Shown here: one piece after another, positions 36,097 through 45,012 of the stretch
How the letters are laid out: each line of letters starts with the position of its first letter
Numbering within the stretch: position 1 is the first letter of the stretch
NCBI RefSeq assembly: GCF_000702505.1
Contig: NZ_JNIM01000001.1
Location: forward strand, 992,001 to 1,056,000
Direction of reading: 5' to 3'
DNA: 64,000 nucleotides
Source: Thermogemmatispora carboxidivorans
GTDB taxonomy: Bacteria; Chloroflexota; Ktedonobacteria; Ktedonobacterales; Ktedonobacteraceae
Translations under genes and position numbers: made by a program
The notes under the pieces: generated by a model
Seen by the model: only the letters and a program-made list of their open reading frames with translations
Database searches by the model: none
What the model was told of the DNA's origin: nothing

Positions 36097-37599
36097 CTAT
36101 TGCTCTCGTCCCTGTTCTCCACTTCCGGAGGAGGGGCCATCGGCTGTCAGACTGGCCAGCCAGGGCGGGAGCGTTGAAGAGCCTGGATCTGTCTGGCGCT
36201 CTCCAGGCGAGGGAGCGGGAGTCGATGGCCCTGGAGACCCGGGTTGGGGCGAGAGCTGGGGGGGCATCTCGTGGAGGCCGCTGCCAGTACCGGGGCCGGT
36301 CGGAAGGGACATCCCCTCGGCGGGAACCAGACTGGTAGTTGGGAAAAGGAAATTTCCGTTGAAAGGGCTGGTTCCGTGAGGTGGAAAGGCGAGATTCGAG
36401 GCCACCGGGAGCTCGCCCGTCGTGGGCATCAGGCTGGTAGTCGGAAAGAGAAAGTTGCGCTTGAGGCGACTGGAAGCAGGAGCGCCGGAAGCCGAACGGC
36501 TGGTAGCTGGGCGCCGGGCTGTATCTTCCAGCGTGCTGGAAGGAGGAGCGCTCTGCCTGTGCTGAGTCGAGGAGGAGCTGCCGGGGGTCACTGTCAGCCC
36601 GGTCGGCGTGAGTGGCAGGTCATGGGCGACCGCTGCAGGTAGAGGCGACGGTCGAGCCGAGGCCGGCGAGGGTGTTGCCGCAGATTGAGAGAGCGAGATG
36701 GGCATAGAGGTGGCCGGCTGCATTTGTGTTGGGGCAGCGGCAAAGGAGTCGCTCGCTGGCGTTGCGTTGCCCAGGCGAAGTGGCGCCTGGTGAGCGGAAG
36801 CGGTAGCCGGCTGCCAGTTGTTGCCCAACGTGAGGCTGCTAGGGCTGCCCTCCAGGGGTAAGGGCAGAGGATTACCCGCCAAATCGCGGTCACCTGCCAG
36901 GCTCTCTGGGCTGCGGGTGCGGCGCCAGGGGCGCGCGCCGGAGGCCAAGCGTGGACGCGGCAACGGCTCAGGCGCAATATAGTGGCGCAGGAGGAGCACG
37001 CCCACCAGAATCAGGGCCAGGAGCAGCAAGACGATGCCTGTCACCACCGGGAGAAAGCTCAGATTGTTGCGCTGGGCGATGCGCGTTGTGGCCGCCGTAT
37101 TGTCATTGCTCTGCTGACCATTATTGGCATTGCTATTGGTCATGGCGGGGGCCGCCGTGGGGGTCATGGTCGCCTGGCTGGTGGCGGTTGCTCTGGCGGT
37201 CGCCGTAGGTGTTACAGTGACAGTGGCCGCCGCCGTAGCAGTGGGGGTGACGCCAGATACTGCGGTTGGCGACGCGCTACGCGTCGGTGCCGGGGGAGGC
37301 GTGCTAGTTTTGGTTGGTTGGGCCGTTGGGGCAGAGGTGGGAGAAGGAGGCGGTGTCGTCGGCTGCGCCGTGGGTGTGGGGCTGGGCGGAGCCGTGGGCG
37401 CCTCCGTTGGTGAAGCAACCACTGTCGGCGAGTCGTCAAGCGGCTGCAGCAGTGGAATCTGCGGGCCTGACGCCGCATACATCGGCACCAGATTGGCTAG
37501 CACGCCGATCACGGAAACTGCTAGTAAGCAAGTACAGATGGTGAGCGTGAGCGTTCGTAATAAAAATTTCCCCAGGTCGGGGTCGGTCTGTCTAAACAT
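36097..37599 (-). CDS. Pro/Ser/Thr-rich protein with two membrane segments
   Basis: This 500-residue protein is not recognised by family. It has an N-terminal hydrophobic helix (residues 15-42, signal anchor or signal peptide), a Pro/Thr/Ser-rich external region (about 50-165), a second membrane helix (about 180-205, SFLPVVTGIVLLLLALILVG), and a 290-residue Ser/Pro-rich probably cytoplasmic tail. The tail carries a repeated NFLFPTTSL motif near residues 390 and 420. The layout is of a glycosylation-prone surface protein with a long disordered cytoplasmic part. It may be displayed or may act as a scaffold; no enzyme motif is present. The codon pattern (GC-rich third positions) supports translation of the frame. 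It is convergent with the transporter operon. Confidence 0.72.
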   Translation of the reverse strand: MFRQTDPDLGKFLLRTLTLTICTCLLAVSVIGVLANLVPMYAASGPQIPLLQPLDDSPTVVASPTEAPTAPPSPTPTAQPTTPPPSPTSAPTAQPTKTSTPPPAPTRSASPTAVSGVTPTATAAATVTVTPTATARATATSQATMTPTAAPAMTNSNANNGQQSNDNTAATTRIAQRNNLSFLPVVTGIVLLLLALILVGVLLLRHYIAPEPLPRPRLASGARPWRRTRSPESLAGDRDLAGNPLPLPLEGSPSSLTLGNNWQPATASAHQAPLRLGNATPASDSFAAAPTQMQPATSMPISLSQSAATPSPASARPSPLPAAVAHDLPLTPTGLTVTPGSSSSTQHRQSAPPSSTLEDTARRPATSRSASGAPASSRLKRNFLFPTTSLMPTTGELPVASNLAFPPHGTSPFNGNFLFPTTSLVPAEGMSLPTGPGTGSGLHEMPPQLSPQPGSPGPSTPAPSPGERQTDPGSSTLPPWLASLTADGPSSGSGEQGREQ

Positions 37600-38167
37600 C
37601 GATCCCTACCTCTCGGCACCGGCGGTCATTGCCGGTCAGCGATTGGTGCGCACAGTGTGCCGCGTGCTCGACATGGAACGCGACCGGCAGATCCAGGGCG
37701 ATGGCCTGGTGTGCTTCGGCTGCGCGCTTTCTCTTTTCCACCTGCCATCGCCCTAGAGGGGAGTATAAAATATGCGTCTCAGCCGGTCAAGCAATCTGAA
37801 GAGGATATCCAAATGTACTAGTCGAAATGTGAATGTTTGGGACCCTTTGACCTTGAGCGAGCCTGCGCCAATCTGATGGAAAACGCTCTCCTGGGCATCT
37901 CTCTGGCAGGACGCTAGTCATTCTTATTCCTCTGGTCCTTCGCTGTCCACCTCCTCTCTTCCTTAATATAAGGAATATTTGCATATATGTATTATAATCA
38001 GGGAATGAAAGTCTGTCCGTGTGGTGGCTATCTCTTCGGGCCTGGCCTTCAGAGATCGACGATTTCGCTCACTCGTTCCTCTCGTGTTGATGTGGGGCGA
38101 GCCTTGTGCTGCAGAGTGAGGAGGGCGGCACTGTGGAGGGATGTCTGTCCTTATTAAGGAGCATACC
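37600..38167. other. Intergenic region with inverted repeats and an AT-rich promoter-like stretch
   Basis: These 568 bases carry no supported gene. They contain an 11-base inverted repeat (37695-37705 with 37744-37754), a small palindrome at 37959-37975 (see separate entry), and TATAAT at 37993-37998, which is a possible -10 for the SDR gene with a poor -35. Confidence 0.4.
37959..37975. promoter_or_regulatory. Operator-like palindrome before the SDR gene
   Basis: TTCCTT-AATAT-AAGGAA is a perfect 6-base inverted repeat about 18 bases upstream of the TATAAT at 37993-37998, which would be the -35 area of that promoter. A repressor or activator could bind here. Confidence 0.4.
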
Positions 38168-39088
38168 ATGCCTCTTACCGATGAGATCAATGTGGTGACT
38201 GGCGCCTTTAGCTACACAGGCCAATACATTGCCCGTCGCCTGCTGGCACTCGGCAAGGAGGTACGCACCCTTACCGGTCATCCGCAGCGTAGCCATCCGT
38301 TGGGTAGCCAGGTGCGGGCCTTCCCCCTGGCTTTTGATGATCCGTCCCGTTTGCGCGAGGCTCTCAGCGGTGCACGTGTGCTCTACAACACCTACTGGGT
38401 ACGTTTCCCGTATGGCCACCAGAGCTATGAGCGCGCAATTGAGAACACTCGTCGTCTCTTCAGGGCGGCGCGTGAGGCTGGCGTTGAGCGCATTGTTCAC
38501 GTCAGCATCAGCAATCCAAGTCTCTCTTCGCCCTTCCCATACTTCCGGGGCAAAGCTCTCTTAGAACAGGATTTGAGGCAGAGCGGCCTCTCCCATGCCA
38601 TTGTGCGCCCGACCGTTATCTTTGGCCGGGAGGACATCCTGATCAATAATATTGCCTGGCTGTTAAGACACTTCCCGCTCTTTGCCCTCTTTGGTGACGG
38701 AACTTATCAGCTGCAGCCGGTCTATGTGGAGGATATGGCTGACCTGACGGTGCAGGTGGGGCAGCAGCAAGAGGATGTGATTGTTGACGCTGCCGGGCCA
38801 GATATCTTCACCTATAGGGAGATGGTTGCGCTGATAGCGCGCACTCTGGGAAGGCGCGTATGGCTGGTGTCGGCTCCGCCTGGCCTGGTTTTGGCTCTGG
38901 GCAAGCTACTCTCTTTGTTGGTTGGCGATGTCCTGATTACGCGCGATGAGATCGATGGCCTGATGGCCAACCTCCTGGTCTCGCATGAGGCCCCTACAGG
39001 TCGGACCCATCTGGCCGACTGGTTACAGGCCCATGTGACAGAAGTTGGCCAGCGCTATGCCTCGGAGCTGGCGCGTCATTATCGCTAA
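38168..39088 (+). CDS. NAD(P)-dependent SDR/NmrA-like oxidoreductase
   Basis: The 306-residue protein has the atypical or extended SDR fold, with an N-terminal cofactor motif NVVTGAFSYTGQYIARRLL (GxxxxTG form) and the HVSISNPSLSSPFPYFRGKALLEQDLR segment with a Tyr-x3-Lys-like YFRGK. IVRPTVIFGRED follows. This combination is found in NDUFA9-like and NmrA-like NAD(P)-binding proteins, some of which are sensors rather than enzymes. AAGGAG sits six bases before the ATG at 38168; the earlier ATG at 38141 has no such site. The substrate is unknown. Confidence 0.85.
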   Translation: MPLTDEINVVTGAFSYTGQYIARRLLALGKEVRTLTGHPQRSHPLGSQVRAFPLAFDDPSRLREALSGARVLYNTYWVRFPYGHQSYERAIENTRRLFRAAREAGVERIVHVSISNPSLSSPFPYFRGKALLEQDLRQSGLSHAIVRPTVIFGREDILINNIAWLLRHFPLFALFGDGTYQLQPVYVEDMADLTVQVGQQQEDVIVDAAGPDIFTYREMVALIARTLGRRVWLVSAPPGLVLALGKLLSLLVGDVLITRDEIDGLMANLLVSHEAPTGRTHLADWLQAHVTEVGQRYASELARHYR

Positions 39089-39226
39089 GGCTGGAGGACT
39101 GAGCAAGGGAGTGAGAGAAGAAGGAATAGCCTCCTGCGCTGGGTTCCCACGTCCCTTGCCTCTGTTGTCCTCCAATCCTCATTTGGTCCAACTGGTCTAT
39201 TCGTCTACCTCGGCTTCTGTGGCTGG

Positions 39227-40576
39227 CTACTCTTGATGCGTATTCTGGCTGCGGCCTGGCAAGACCGATAAGCCGCTTTGCACCTGGCGCATCAAGGTCT
39301 CCAAGGAGACTTCTGTGGGGGCGATACTCGCCTGCTCCTCTTGGGCCTGTCCCGGGACGGCGGGACAGGGTCCTCCCTCGCCGTTCTGCTGTGGCTGCTC
39401 AGGTGGCGAGCCGTTTGTCAGCGTCGGCCTTACGCTAGACAGAGGAAGCGTTTCGCTCTCGTGGACGGAGCTGAGGCGCCTATTGGCTGGCTTCTGGCGT
39501 CGCTGGCGGTACTGAACAAAGCCGCCGAGGAGGCCGAAGAGAAGCAGGCCGCCGCCGGTGGCTCCGAGTAGCCACGGGAGCAGCTGGCCGAGAGGCGATG
39601 ACGGGCTGGCCGGAGTCGTTTTCTGCGCCTGATTTCCCGTATTGGTGCTGGCGGTAGCGATTGCCGGCATGCGATTGGTGTTGCTATCAGCAGTGGCGCT
39701 TGGTGGGACCGACGTTGGCGTTGGGGTGTGCGTTGGCGTTGGAGAGGGAAGGGTCGTCGGCGTGGCGGACGGCACCGACGTCGAATCCGGTATGGGCGCT
39801 GCGTTGATAGTGAAACTAACGCTGGCGCTGATGGGAGCCGGTGAACCATTGCCGGCGCTCGCTTTGATTTGGGCTGGACCGGCAAGGCCGTTGGGAATAG
39901 TAATGTTGCGGGTGAAGTTCCCCTGTCCATCGCTCGTAACGCTCCCCAGGCTGAACGTGGCACCGCTTGCTTGCAGGACCAGCGTCACCTGAGTACCGCC
40001 GGGGAGGAAATTGCTCCCTGTGACAGTGGCGGTCTGTCCTGCTGTCACCTGCGTTGGGCTGATGCTCAGCTTGGGTGGTGTGCTCGACAGTAAGGTATAG
40101 CTACCGGCCAGGATTGGTGTAGCCTGGATGATGGCGCAGATTTTGTAGGTGCCTGGGGCCAGGCTGCCTGGCAAGACCAGCCAGCCGCTGAAGCTACCGC
40201 CCTCTACTGTGCCTGGCTGGCTATTGCTCGCTGGGGTGTAGCCGAGCAAGCAGTCCTGCTGGCTGTAGCCGAGCGAGACCTGGGTGCCGTCGCTCAGCTG
40301 GGTCCAGCCAGAGCCGCTAACCGTAATCACTGTGCCCGCCGGCCCCGAACTGGGGCTGCTGCTGAGCGTGCCGCTGTCCCAGCTCGCTGCGTGCGCCGGG
40401 CCGCTGCTCCCCATAGCCAACAGCCAGGCTACTAGTAGCCCGATGAGAGAGAGGCCCACGCCCCTCGCTGAGCTGTGATGAAGCCATGCTCCAGATGGTC
40501 TCTGGCGTGGTGCCCGCTGTTCGGGGACCCGGTCAGTAACATCGAAGGCTACCATTGTCTCGCTTGCGTACGCCAT
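39227..40576 (-). CDS. Surface protein with IPT/TIG-like domains and C-terminal membrane anchor
   Basis: The 449-residue protein has a Sec-type signal peptide (about residues 37-65: hydrophobic LSLIGLLVAWLLAMG ending in AHAAS) and two Ig-like IPT/TIG-like domains (for example SSSPSSGPAGTVITVSGSGW and LSISPTQVTAGQTATVTGSN). A Ser/Thr/Pro-rich stalk follows, then a membrane helix (about 333-352, LLPWLLGATGGGLLLFGLLG) and a 90-residue cytoplasmic tail. The frame is open 24 codons further upstream, but that part contains the candidate promoter and an 18-base palindrome, so the ATG at 40574-40576 is more likely. The length and layout are similar to those of the gene at 36097. A role in adhesion or surface structure is inference. 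Confidence 0.78.
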   Translation of the reverse strand: MAYASETMVAFDVTDRVPEQRAPRQRPSGAWLHHSSARGVGLSLIGLLVAWLLAMGSSGPAHAASWDSGTLSSSPSSGPAGTVITVSGSGWTQLSDGTQVSLGYSQQDCLLGYTPASNSQPGTVEGGSFSGWLVLPGSLAPGTYKICAIIQATPILAGSYTLLSSTPPKLSISPTQVTAGQTATVTGSNFLPGGTQVTLVLQASGATFSLGSVTSDGQGNFTRNITIPNGLAGPAQIKASAGNGSPAPISASVSFTINAAPIPDSTSVPSATPTTLPSPTPTHTPTPTSVPPSATADSNTNRMPAIATASTNTGNQAQKTTPASPSSPLGQLLPWLLGATGGGLLLFGLLGGFVQYRQRRQKPANRRLSSVHESETLPLSSVRPTLTNGSPPEQPQQNGEGGPCPAVPGQAQEEQASIAPTEVSLETLMRQVQSGLSVLPGRSQNTHQE

Positions 40577-40591
40577 TCTGCCGCTACAATA

Positions 40592-40609
40592 GCTCCCGCT
40601 GGCGGGAGC
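40592..40609 (-). promoter_or_regulatory. Palindrome in the 5' leader of the TIG-domain gene
   Basis: GCTCCCGC-TG-GCGGGAGC is a perfect 8-base inverted repeat, 16 bases upstream of the chosen start codon and within the transcribed leader. It could be a translational or transcriptional control hairpin. Confidence 0.45.
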
Positions 40610-40635
40610 CTGGCCGCTATGATGTGCAGTGATTG

Positions 40636-40663
40636 CGTATAAATCCATCCTTATTCAGTGTAA
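40636..40663 (-). promoter_or_regulatory. Promoter for the TIG-domain gene
   Basis: On the minus strand TTACAC (40658-40663) and TATACG (40636-40641) are 16 bases apart. The start of transcription would be near 40629. It overlaps the hairpin at 40646-40668. Confidence 0.4.
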
Positions 40664-40668
40664 GGATG
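40646..40668. terminator. Hairpin at the left end of the phage module
   Basis: CATCCTTA at 40646-40653 pairs perfectly with TAAGGATG at 40661-40668 around 7 bases. It lies just beyond the end of the leftward phage operon and overlaps the promoter of the next gene. Confidence 0.4.
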
Positions 40669-40715
40669 CATTTCCCGAGGTGTCAAGAAAGCACGCAAGG
40701 GCCTTGCCAGAAAGG

Positions 40716-41156
40716 CTATGCCTCGACCAGTTCAATGGTCACCTCGTAGCTGAGGCCCCCTGGCGCGCCGCTGGAGAGAGGCACCTGCTGAGTATGCAGA
40801 TCGCAGGCGTTTTCTGCATAATAGTCAAAGTGCACGGGAATGGGCGTCCCGCCAGTTGGCTCGCTAAAGAGGAGGGTGCGCCCAGTTGAGGAGAGGTAGC
40901 TTGTGCGCAAGGCATCACGATAGTACTGACCGCTCAGACCAGTGGGTCGGCCATCGTAGCCGACGAGGTCATTGAGGCAGAGAATCGTCATACTCCAGGT
41001 CCTGCGGCCCGGACCAAGATCGACGTAGGCCTCGCCTCCGTCTGCGCGCACGCTGGCTCGTCGGATACGCGGTTGTGCCATGCGGTAGCTACCTGGCTTG
41101 ACGAAGTAGCCGACTCCATCCAGGATGATCTCGCAGTCCACACCGATAGTAGGCAT
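40716..41156 (-). CDS. Probable phage structural protein
   Basis: The 146-residue protein is not recognised by family. It is beta-rich with an acidic C-terminus (SYEVTIELVEA). It is the last gene of the leftward head operon, which is where connector, tail-completion or neck proteins are encoded. The start ATG at 41154-41156 has GAGGAGG ten bases upstream. A longer in-frame reading (to 41354) has Arg/Ser-rich residues and is rejected. It is only four bases from the end of the next upstream gene. Confidence 0.65.
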   Translation of the reverse strand: MPTIGVDCEIILDGVGYFVKPGSYRMAQPRIRRASVRADGGEAYVDLGPGRRTWSMTILCLNDLVGYDGRPTGLSGQYYRDALRTSYLSSTGRTLLFSEPTGGTPIPVHFDYYAENACDLHTQQVPLSSGAPGGLSYEVTIELVEA

Positions 41157-41160
41157 ACGG

Positions 41161-41556
41161 CTAGACCTCCTCGTGGCGGTGGTGTGCAGCTGTGGCAGCG
41201 CTGTCCGCTGTGCTGGCTGCTGGAGCAGGCGCGGCCTGCGCGATAATGCGGCTGGTCTGGGAGCAGCCGCCGCTCTGGTCATGGATGCAGACCAGCTCGC
41301 CGTCGATCGTGATATGGAGACCGCGCTGTTGCAGGGCCAGGCGAATAGCCCCAATGATCTGGCTCAGGCGCAGGTTCTCCTTCTCCAAGGCGGCCAGACG
41401 ATCCTTGAGCGTATCAATCTCGTGTTGCATGACGCTGATGACGCGCGCCTTGACCTCGTCGGCGGTGCGCGCAAAGCCGTAGTGGTAAGCGGCAAAGGCG
41501 CCGGCAATCAGAGCCAGAGTAATGAGCAGGTTAGTCAGGCTTAGCAGGTCCTGCAT
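41161..41556 (-). CDS. Small membrane protein with coiled coil
   Basis: This 131-residue protein has one N-terminal membrane helix (LTNLLITLALIAGAFAAYHYG) followed by a helical coiled-coil segment (about residues 35-75), then a small Cys-containing stretch and an Ala/Thr/Ser-rich tail with His residues at the end. The layout resembles phage accessory membrane proteins (holin- or spanin-like) but I cannot assign one. AGGAG nine bases upstream of 41556 favours this start over ATG 41580. It lies in the phage operon between structural genes. Confidence 0.6.
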   Translation of the reverse strand: MQDLLSLTNLLITLALIAGAFAAYHYGFARTADEVKARVISVMQHEIDTLKDRLAALEKENLRLSQIIGAIRLALQQRGLHITIDGELVCIHDQSGGCSQTSRIIAQAAPAPAASTADSAATAAHHRHEEV

Positions 41557-41606
41557 AGGGGGCTTCTCCTGATTGTTCATTGACTATGTGGTCGACGTAG
41601 CTACCG

Positions 41607-42773
41607 CTAGAGACGGGCCCAGCGAGCAGGGATATCGCCCCATTGCACGCGGGCAGCGCTGGCGAAGTCGCGTTGGTTGCGAATCTCCTGCAGGCGAGTC
41701 TCAAACTGGGATCGGCGGGCGGCGATCGCCTCTTGCCAGGCACGAGGAATCATGCTGTCATCGAGGTGGTCATGCAACTCGCCGTCCTGAAAGCTGAAGT
41801 TGTCGTTGGTGGGCACCTGATAGGCCTCCATAGCGTAGAGGCTGGCCCCCAGGACAATAAGATCGCGATGCAGCTCGGGCACAGTGCTGCCGCTGGCGTC
41901 GAGCTGATGTCTGGTGGCATAGAAGACGCGCATGACAAGGGTGTTGTCGCGGGGCAGCTCGGCGCTGGAGAGTTTAAGCGTAAAGCTCGGAGTCTGAGAG
42001 GCAAGCGGGCCCTGGCCGCTGCCGACATTTCCCTGGAGGCCAAGGTTGCCGCCTGCAGCCAGGGCGGTGCTGCTCTCGAACAGATTGGAATACTCGGCGA
42101 AATCGCGCTCTCGGGGAGGCCAGAGCATAACGCCGCTGGTATTCACAGTAGGCGCTGGCGGCCTGCCTGTCAGAAGGCTATCGGGTGCTGTGTCAAGGTA
42201 GCTCGTGGTGCTATTGTCTCCCAGAGTCGTCAGCAGCAGCAGAGTGCTGCCACCGACCTGCGTTCGGTAAAGGTTGCGCCCAATGACGCTGTTGAGGGCA
42301 CTGCCAGGCAGGGCGGGCTGCGTCGGGCCAAGGGGGATATTGCTCAGGCTGACGCTACCATTGTTTGCCACCGAGACGCTCGTGACGGGGGAGGGAGTGG
42401 TCTCGCCGCCCTCACTCAGAAAGGTGACGGCGTACTGATAGAGGCCGGCGCTGAGTCCCCCGCCGCTGCCGGGACTGGCGCTCAGGCCGCCTGGTGGTGG
42501 CTGAAAGTAGCTGCCGTAAGCCTGTAGCGGGTAGATGATGCGTTCGATCCACCAGACGGGATAGGCTGGGTTCCACGGTTGTGGATAAGGATAGGTCCGC
42601 TGGTAGGGGCGGGTGTTCATATCGCAGTAGCCGATATTGGGATAATACTGACTGTAGCGGATGACGGCTTTGTCAATCGCACGCTCGAGGTCTGCGCTCG
42701 ACCAGCGCTGATTAGGTCCTGCGGGATCGAAGAGATCAAGGCGCAGGGCATTTTCGATGTCCAGGAGATTCAT
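41607..42773 (-). CDS. Putative phage head-tail adaptor with beta-rich insertion
   Basis: The first 60 residues (MNLLDIENALRLDLFDPAG, then RWSSADLERAIDKAVIRYSQYYPN) match the start of phage gp6-like head-tail connector proteins, which have helices around a LERAID-type segment. The middle is a long Gly/Ser/Thr-rich part, with Ig-like TTPSPVTSVSVANNGSVSLS, that looks like a displayed domain. The C-terminus returns to helical residues (IPRAWQEAIAARRSQFETRLQ), as in adaptor proteins. At 388 residues it is much longer than typical adaptors (100-150), which suggests a decoration insertion. AGGAGG lies 13 bases upstream of the ATG at 42771-42773. It is preceded in the operon by structural genes. Confidence 0.6.
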   Translation of the reverse strand: MNLLDIENALRLDLFDPAGPNQRWSSADLERAIDKAVIRYSQYYPNIGYCDMNTRPYQRTYPYPQPWNPAYPVWWIERIIYPLQAYGSYFQPPPGGLSASPGSGGGLSAGLYQYAVTFLSEGGETTPSPVTSVSVANNGSVSLSNIPLGPTQPALPGSALNSVIGRNLYRTQVGGSTLLLLTTLGDNSTTSYLDTAPDSLLTGRPPAPTVNTSGVMLWPPRERDFAEYSNLFESSTALAAGGNLGLQGNVGSGQGPLASQTPSFTLKLSSAELPRDNTLVMRVFYATRHQLDASGSTVPELHRDLIVLGASLYAMEAYQVPTNDNFSFQDGELHDHLDDSMIPRAWQEAIAARRSQFETRLQEIRNQRDFASAARVQWGDIPARWARL

Positions 42774-42901
42774 CCCGTCTGCGATCCTCCTTGCTGCTGC
42801 TGTGCTACTGGGTGCTGAGCGGAGAGCTGCCCGCGCCACGCGCGAGGAAGACTGCAATGAGGTCTCCCTCGGCGTAGCGCGATGAGTAAAGCCCAAACGA
42901 G

Positions 42902-43498
42902 CTAGCTGATATAGCCGCAGGTGACAAGTGTGACGGTACAGGTTGCCCCTACGGCCCGGATGTCGATCTGTCCGTTGCTATCGAGCGGCAGGATGGCCTG
43001 GCCCTGCCAGCGCGCTGTTGTAGAGAGCAGGTCGCCGCAGGTAACTGTCTGGGCCAGATTGCCACCGTGGGGAGCAATATCCAGATGAGCTGGCTGGCTG
43101 CTGGCGCTAAAGGAGATCTTAGCCAGGGCGGCCAGTGCACCGAAGGGGATGCCGCTGCTCCCACCGACCAGGGTGAAGGTAGCCGTAGCTCCGTTGCTGA
43201 TGGCGACGTTGGTGAGCTGCTGCACACCGCTCACCAGCGTCAAGCGGCCCGGTGGTGGCATGGGCAGGCCACTGAGGCCGTTAGCGTAGGTGGCAATCAC
43301 TACGGCGTCCTGGGGATTATGTTCGTCGAAGAAGAGCACGGCGCACAAGGCTCCAACCAGGCCGCTGCTCCCGTCGAGGCTATTGGCCACCGGTACACCC
43401 TGGAGCATGTGGGAAGTGGCTTCAAAGAGTAAGACCGCAGCCTGGTATGTGCCTGGATTGAAGGCCTGGATAATGCCACGTCTGATGCTGACTCCCAT
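42902..43498 (-). CDS. Phage structural protein, unknown
   Basis: This 198-residue protein is not recognised by family. It starts MGVSIRRGIIQAFNPGTYQA, which resembles the N-terminus of phage minor structural or tail-related proteins, and it is rich in beta-prone Val/Thr/Gly sequence. GGGAAG lies before the chosen ATG at 43496-43498; the in-frame start at 43552 adds 18 basic residues. It belongs to the head operon by position and strand. Confidence 0.6.
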   Translation of the reverse strand: MGVSIRRGIIQAFNPGTYQAAVLLFEATSHMLQGVPVANSLDGSSGLVGALCAVLFFDEHNPQDAVVIATYANGLSGLPMPPPGRLTLVSGVQQLTNVAISNGATATFTLVGGSSGIPFGALAALAKISFSASSQPAHLDIAPHGGNLAQTVTCGDLLSTTARWQGQAILPLDSNGQIDIRAVGATCTVTLVTCGYIS

Positions 43499-43569
43499 AG
43501 CAAGTCTTTCTTCCCTCTTTCTGCGGCCAAGGGGCTGTAGCTGGCGCCTCATTCAGGTGGTCACGGCGG

Positions 43570-43860
43570 CTAGGCATCATTGGCTCCCTGGCCGGGCTGT
43601 GGTACCGCGTCGGGACTGCCGCAGGCATGGAAACTTGCCGCTGTGTAGCTTGTGCCCAGCAGAGCGTTAAGGGCCGCGGCAATGTTGGCAAAGGTCTGGC
43701 TACCCGAGGGATCAACACGGCAGAAAATGCCATCTTGGGGGAGTACTGCATCGCTGGTCGCCTGGAAAATGCACATAGTGCGCGGGTTGAAGTAGCTGCC
43801 CGCTGGTACTGTGCTACCGCCATTGTAGCGTCCATAGGCGAATTCGAGGATGTCCATCAT
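43570..43860 (-). CDS. Small phage structural protein
   Basis: The 96-residue protein (MMDILEFAYGRYNGG at the start) is small, without a signal or membrane helix, and is not recognised. AGGAG lies 16 bases upstream of the first ATG; the second Met at 43857 is an alternative start. It lies between two larger structural genes of the same operon, where decoration or head-completion proteins are common. Confidence 0.55.
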   Translation of the reverse strand: MMDILEFAYGRYNGGSTVPAGSYFNPRTMCIFQATSDAVLPQDGIFCRVDPSGSQTFANIAAALNALLGTSYTAASFHACGSPDAVPQPGQGANDA

Positions 43861-43935
43861 GGCGTGGCTCTGTTTCTCCTTTCTCCTGCGTGGGATTGGT
43901 TGACTGTTGGTGGCGGCGCTTATGCTCAGCGCTAG

Positions 43936-44991
43936 CTAAAGTTCGAGCCATTTCAGAGCGGCGGCCCAGCTGTTGCTGCTTGTTGCCACATAGATGACGA
44001 GGCCGCTACCTGGTGGCAGGATGATCAGGGCGCCGTTGCTGAGGAAATCGATGGTGGTATTGGAGACGAGCAGCAGCGTATCAAGCTGGCTGCCTACAGG
44101 AGTGAGATTGCTATTGCTCATGCTGGCACTGGCCACACTGGCGGGGCTGCCGGGCTTGAGGTTGAGTGGTGTGAGGATGGTACCCAGGGCTGGGTCGCTG
44201 CTGGTCAGGTTGAGCTGGTGCCAGCTCGAAGCGGCCTCGGCTACACGCGCTGAGAAGACATGCAGGGTCTTGCCGGAACCGCTAGGGTTAAAGAGGCTCA
44301 GCCCGGTGGTTGCTGTAGCCGTGCTAGTCTGCTTACCGGTAGTGACACTATAGCCCTGGCCATTACTCAGCCACTCGTTGAACTGCTGACGTACGAAGAC
44401 TGGATTGCTAACGCTGGGCGCAGCGCCGTTCCACTGGGCAATGTTGACCTGGGTCCGCCCAGCGCTATCGAGCAGGATAGGGGTGTCACCTGCGCTGCTG
44501 CTCTTGCCGTAGTTGGAGACGCGGAGTTCGTTGCTGCCGTCTAGTCCTGGCGTGGTGCCGCCGATCTGGGCGACGTTGATGGCCTGGTTGGGCACCAGCT
44601 GCAAACGCCCATTGCTATCGATGGCCAGTAGATTGCTACCGCTGCCATCGGCCAGTCTGACCTGTCCAATGAGATTGCCGCCAGCGGGAAGAGCTGGCAG
44701 GCTGTTGACAGTAACGATCTGGCGCCCGGCGCTGTCGAGCAGGATAGGGGTGTCGCCGGGAGCGCTGCTTTTGCCGTAGAGGCTGACCCCAAGCCGATTG
44801 GCGCCAGCGCCATCGGCCTGGGGGGCAACACCGTTCAGCTGGTTGAAATTGACGTTCTGCTCGGCAGCGGCGTTGAGCGTAGCAGTCGTTTTCAGATTGC
44901 CTTGGGCGTCGACTTGTAGAGCCTGGCCCAGGCCGGCGGGGTTCACGCCTCCGATCAGCAGCGAGCCATCGCCGTTGAGGTAGCCTGACAT
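43936..44991 (-). CDS. Phage decoration or tail-spike-like protein with internal repeat
   Basis: This 351-residue protein has a clear internal duplication: GKSSAPGDTPILLDSAGRQI near residue 75 and GKSSSAGDTPILLDSAGRTQ near residue 165, with QLNGVAPQ / QIGGTTPG / QWNGAAPS spacers. The pattern of short beta-strands with Gly, Asn and Ser turns is that of a fibrous or decoration protein. The C-terminal 140 residues form a separate beta-rich domain. The family is not recognised. It follows the capsid gene with a 21-base gap. Confidence 0.6.
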   Translation of the reverse strand: MSGYLNGDGSLLIGGVNPAGLGQALQVDAQGNLKTTATLNAAAEQNVNFNQLNGVAPQADGAGANRLGVSLYGKSSAPGDTPILLDSAGRQIVTVNSLPALPAGGNLIGQVRLADGSGSNLLAIDSNGRLQLVPNQAINVAQIGGTTPGLDGSNELRVSNYGKSSSAGDTPILLDSAGRTQVNIAQWNGAAPSVSNPVFVRQQFNEWLSNGQGYSVTTGKQTSTATATTGLSLFNPSGSGKTLHVFSARVAEAASSWHQLNLTSSDPALGTILTPLNLKPGSPASVASASMSNSNLTPVGSQLDTLLLVSNTTIDFLSNGALIILPPGSGLVIYVATSSNSWAAALKWLEL

Positions 44992-45012
44992 AGAGTCCTG
45001 CCTCCTCTCTGC

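Noticed and set aside
40640..40670. Hairpin considered as phage attachment site
   Set aside because: No second copy is visible inside the window and the hairpin is explained by promoter and terminator functions; left as a terminator with low confidence.
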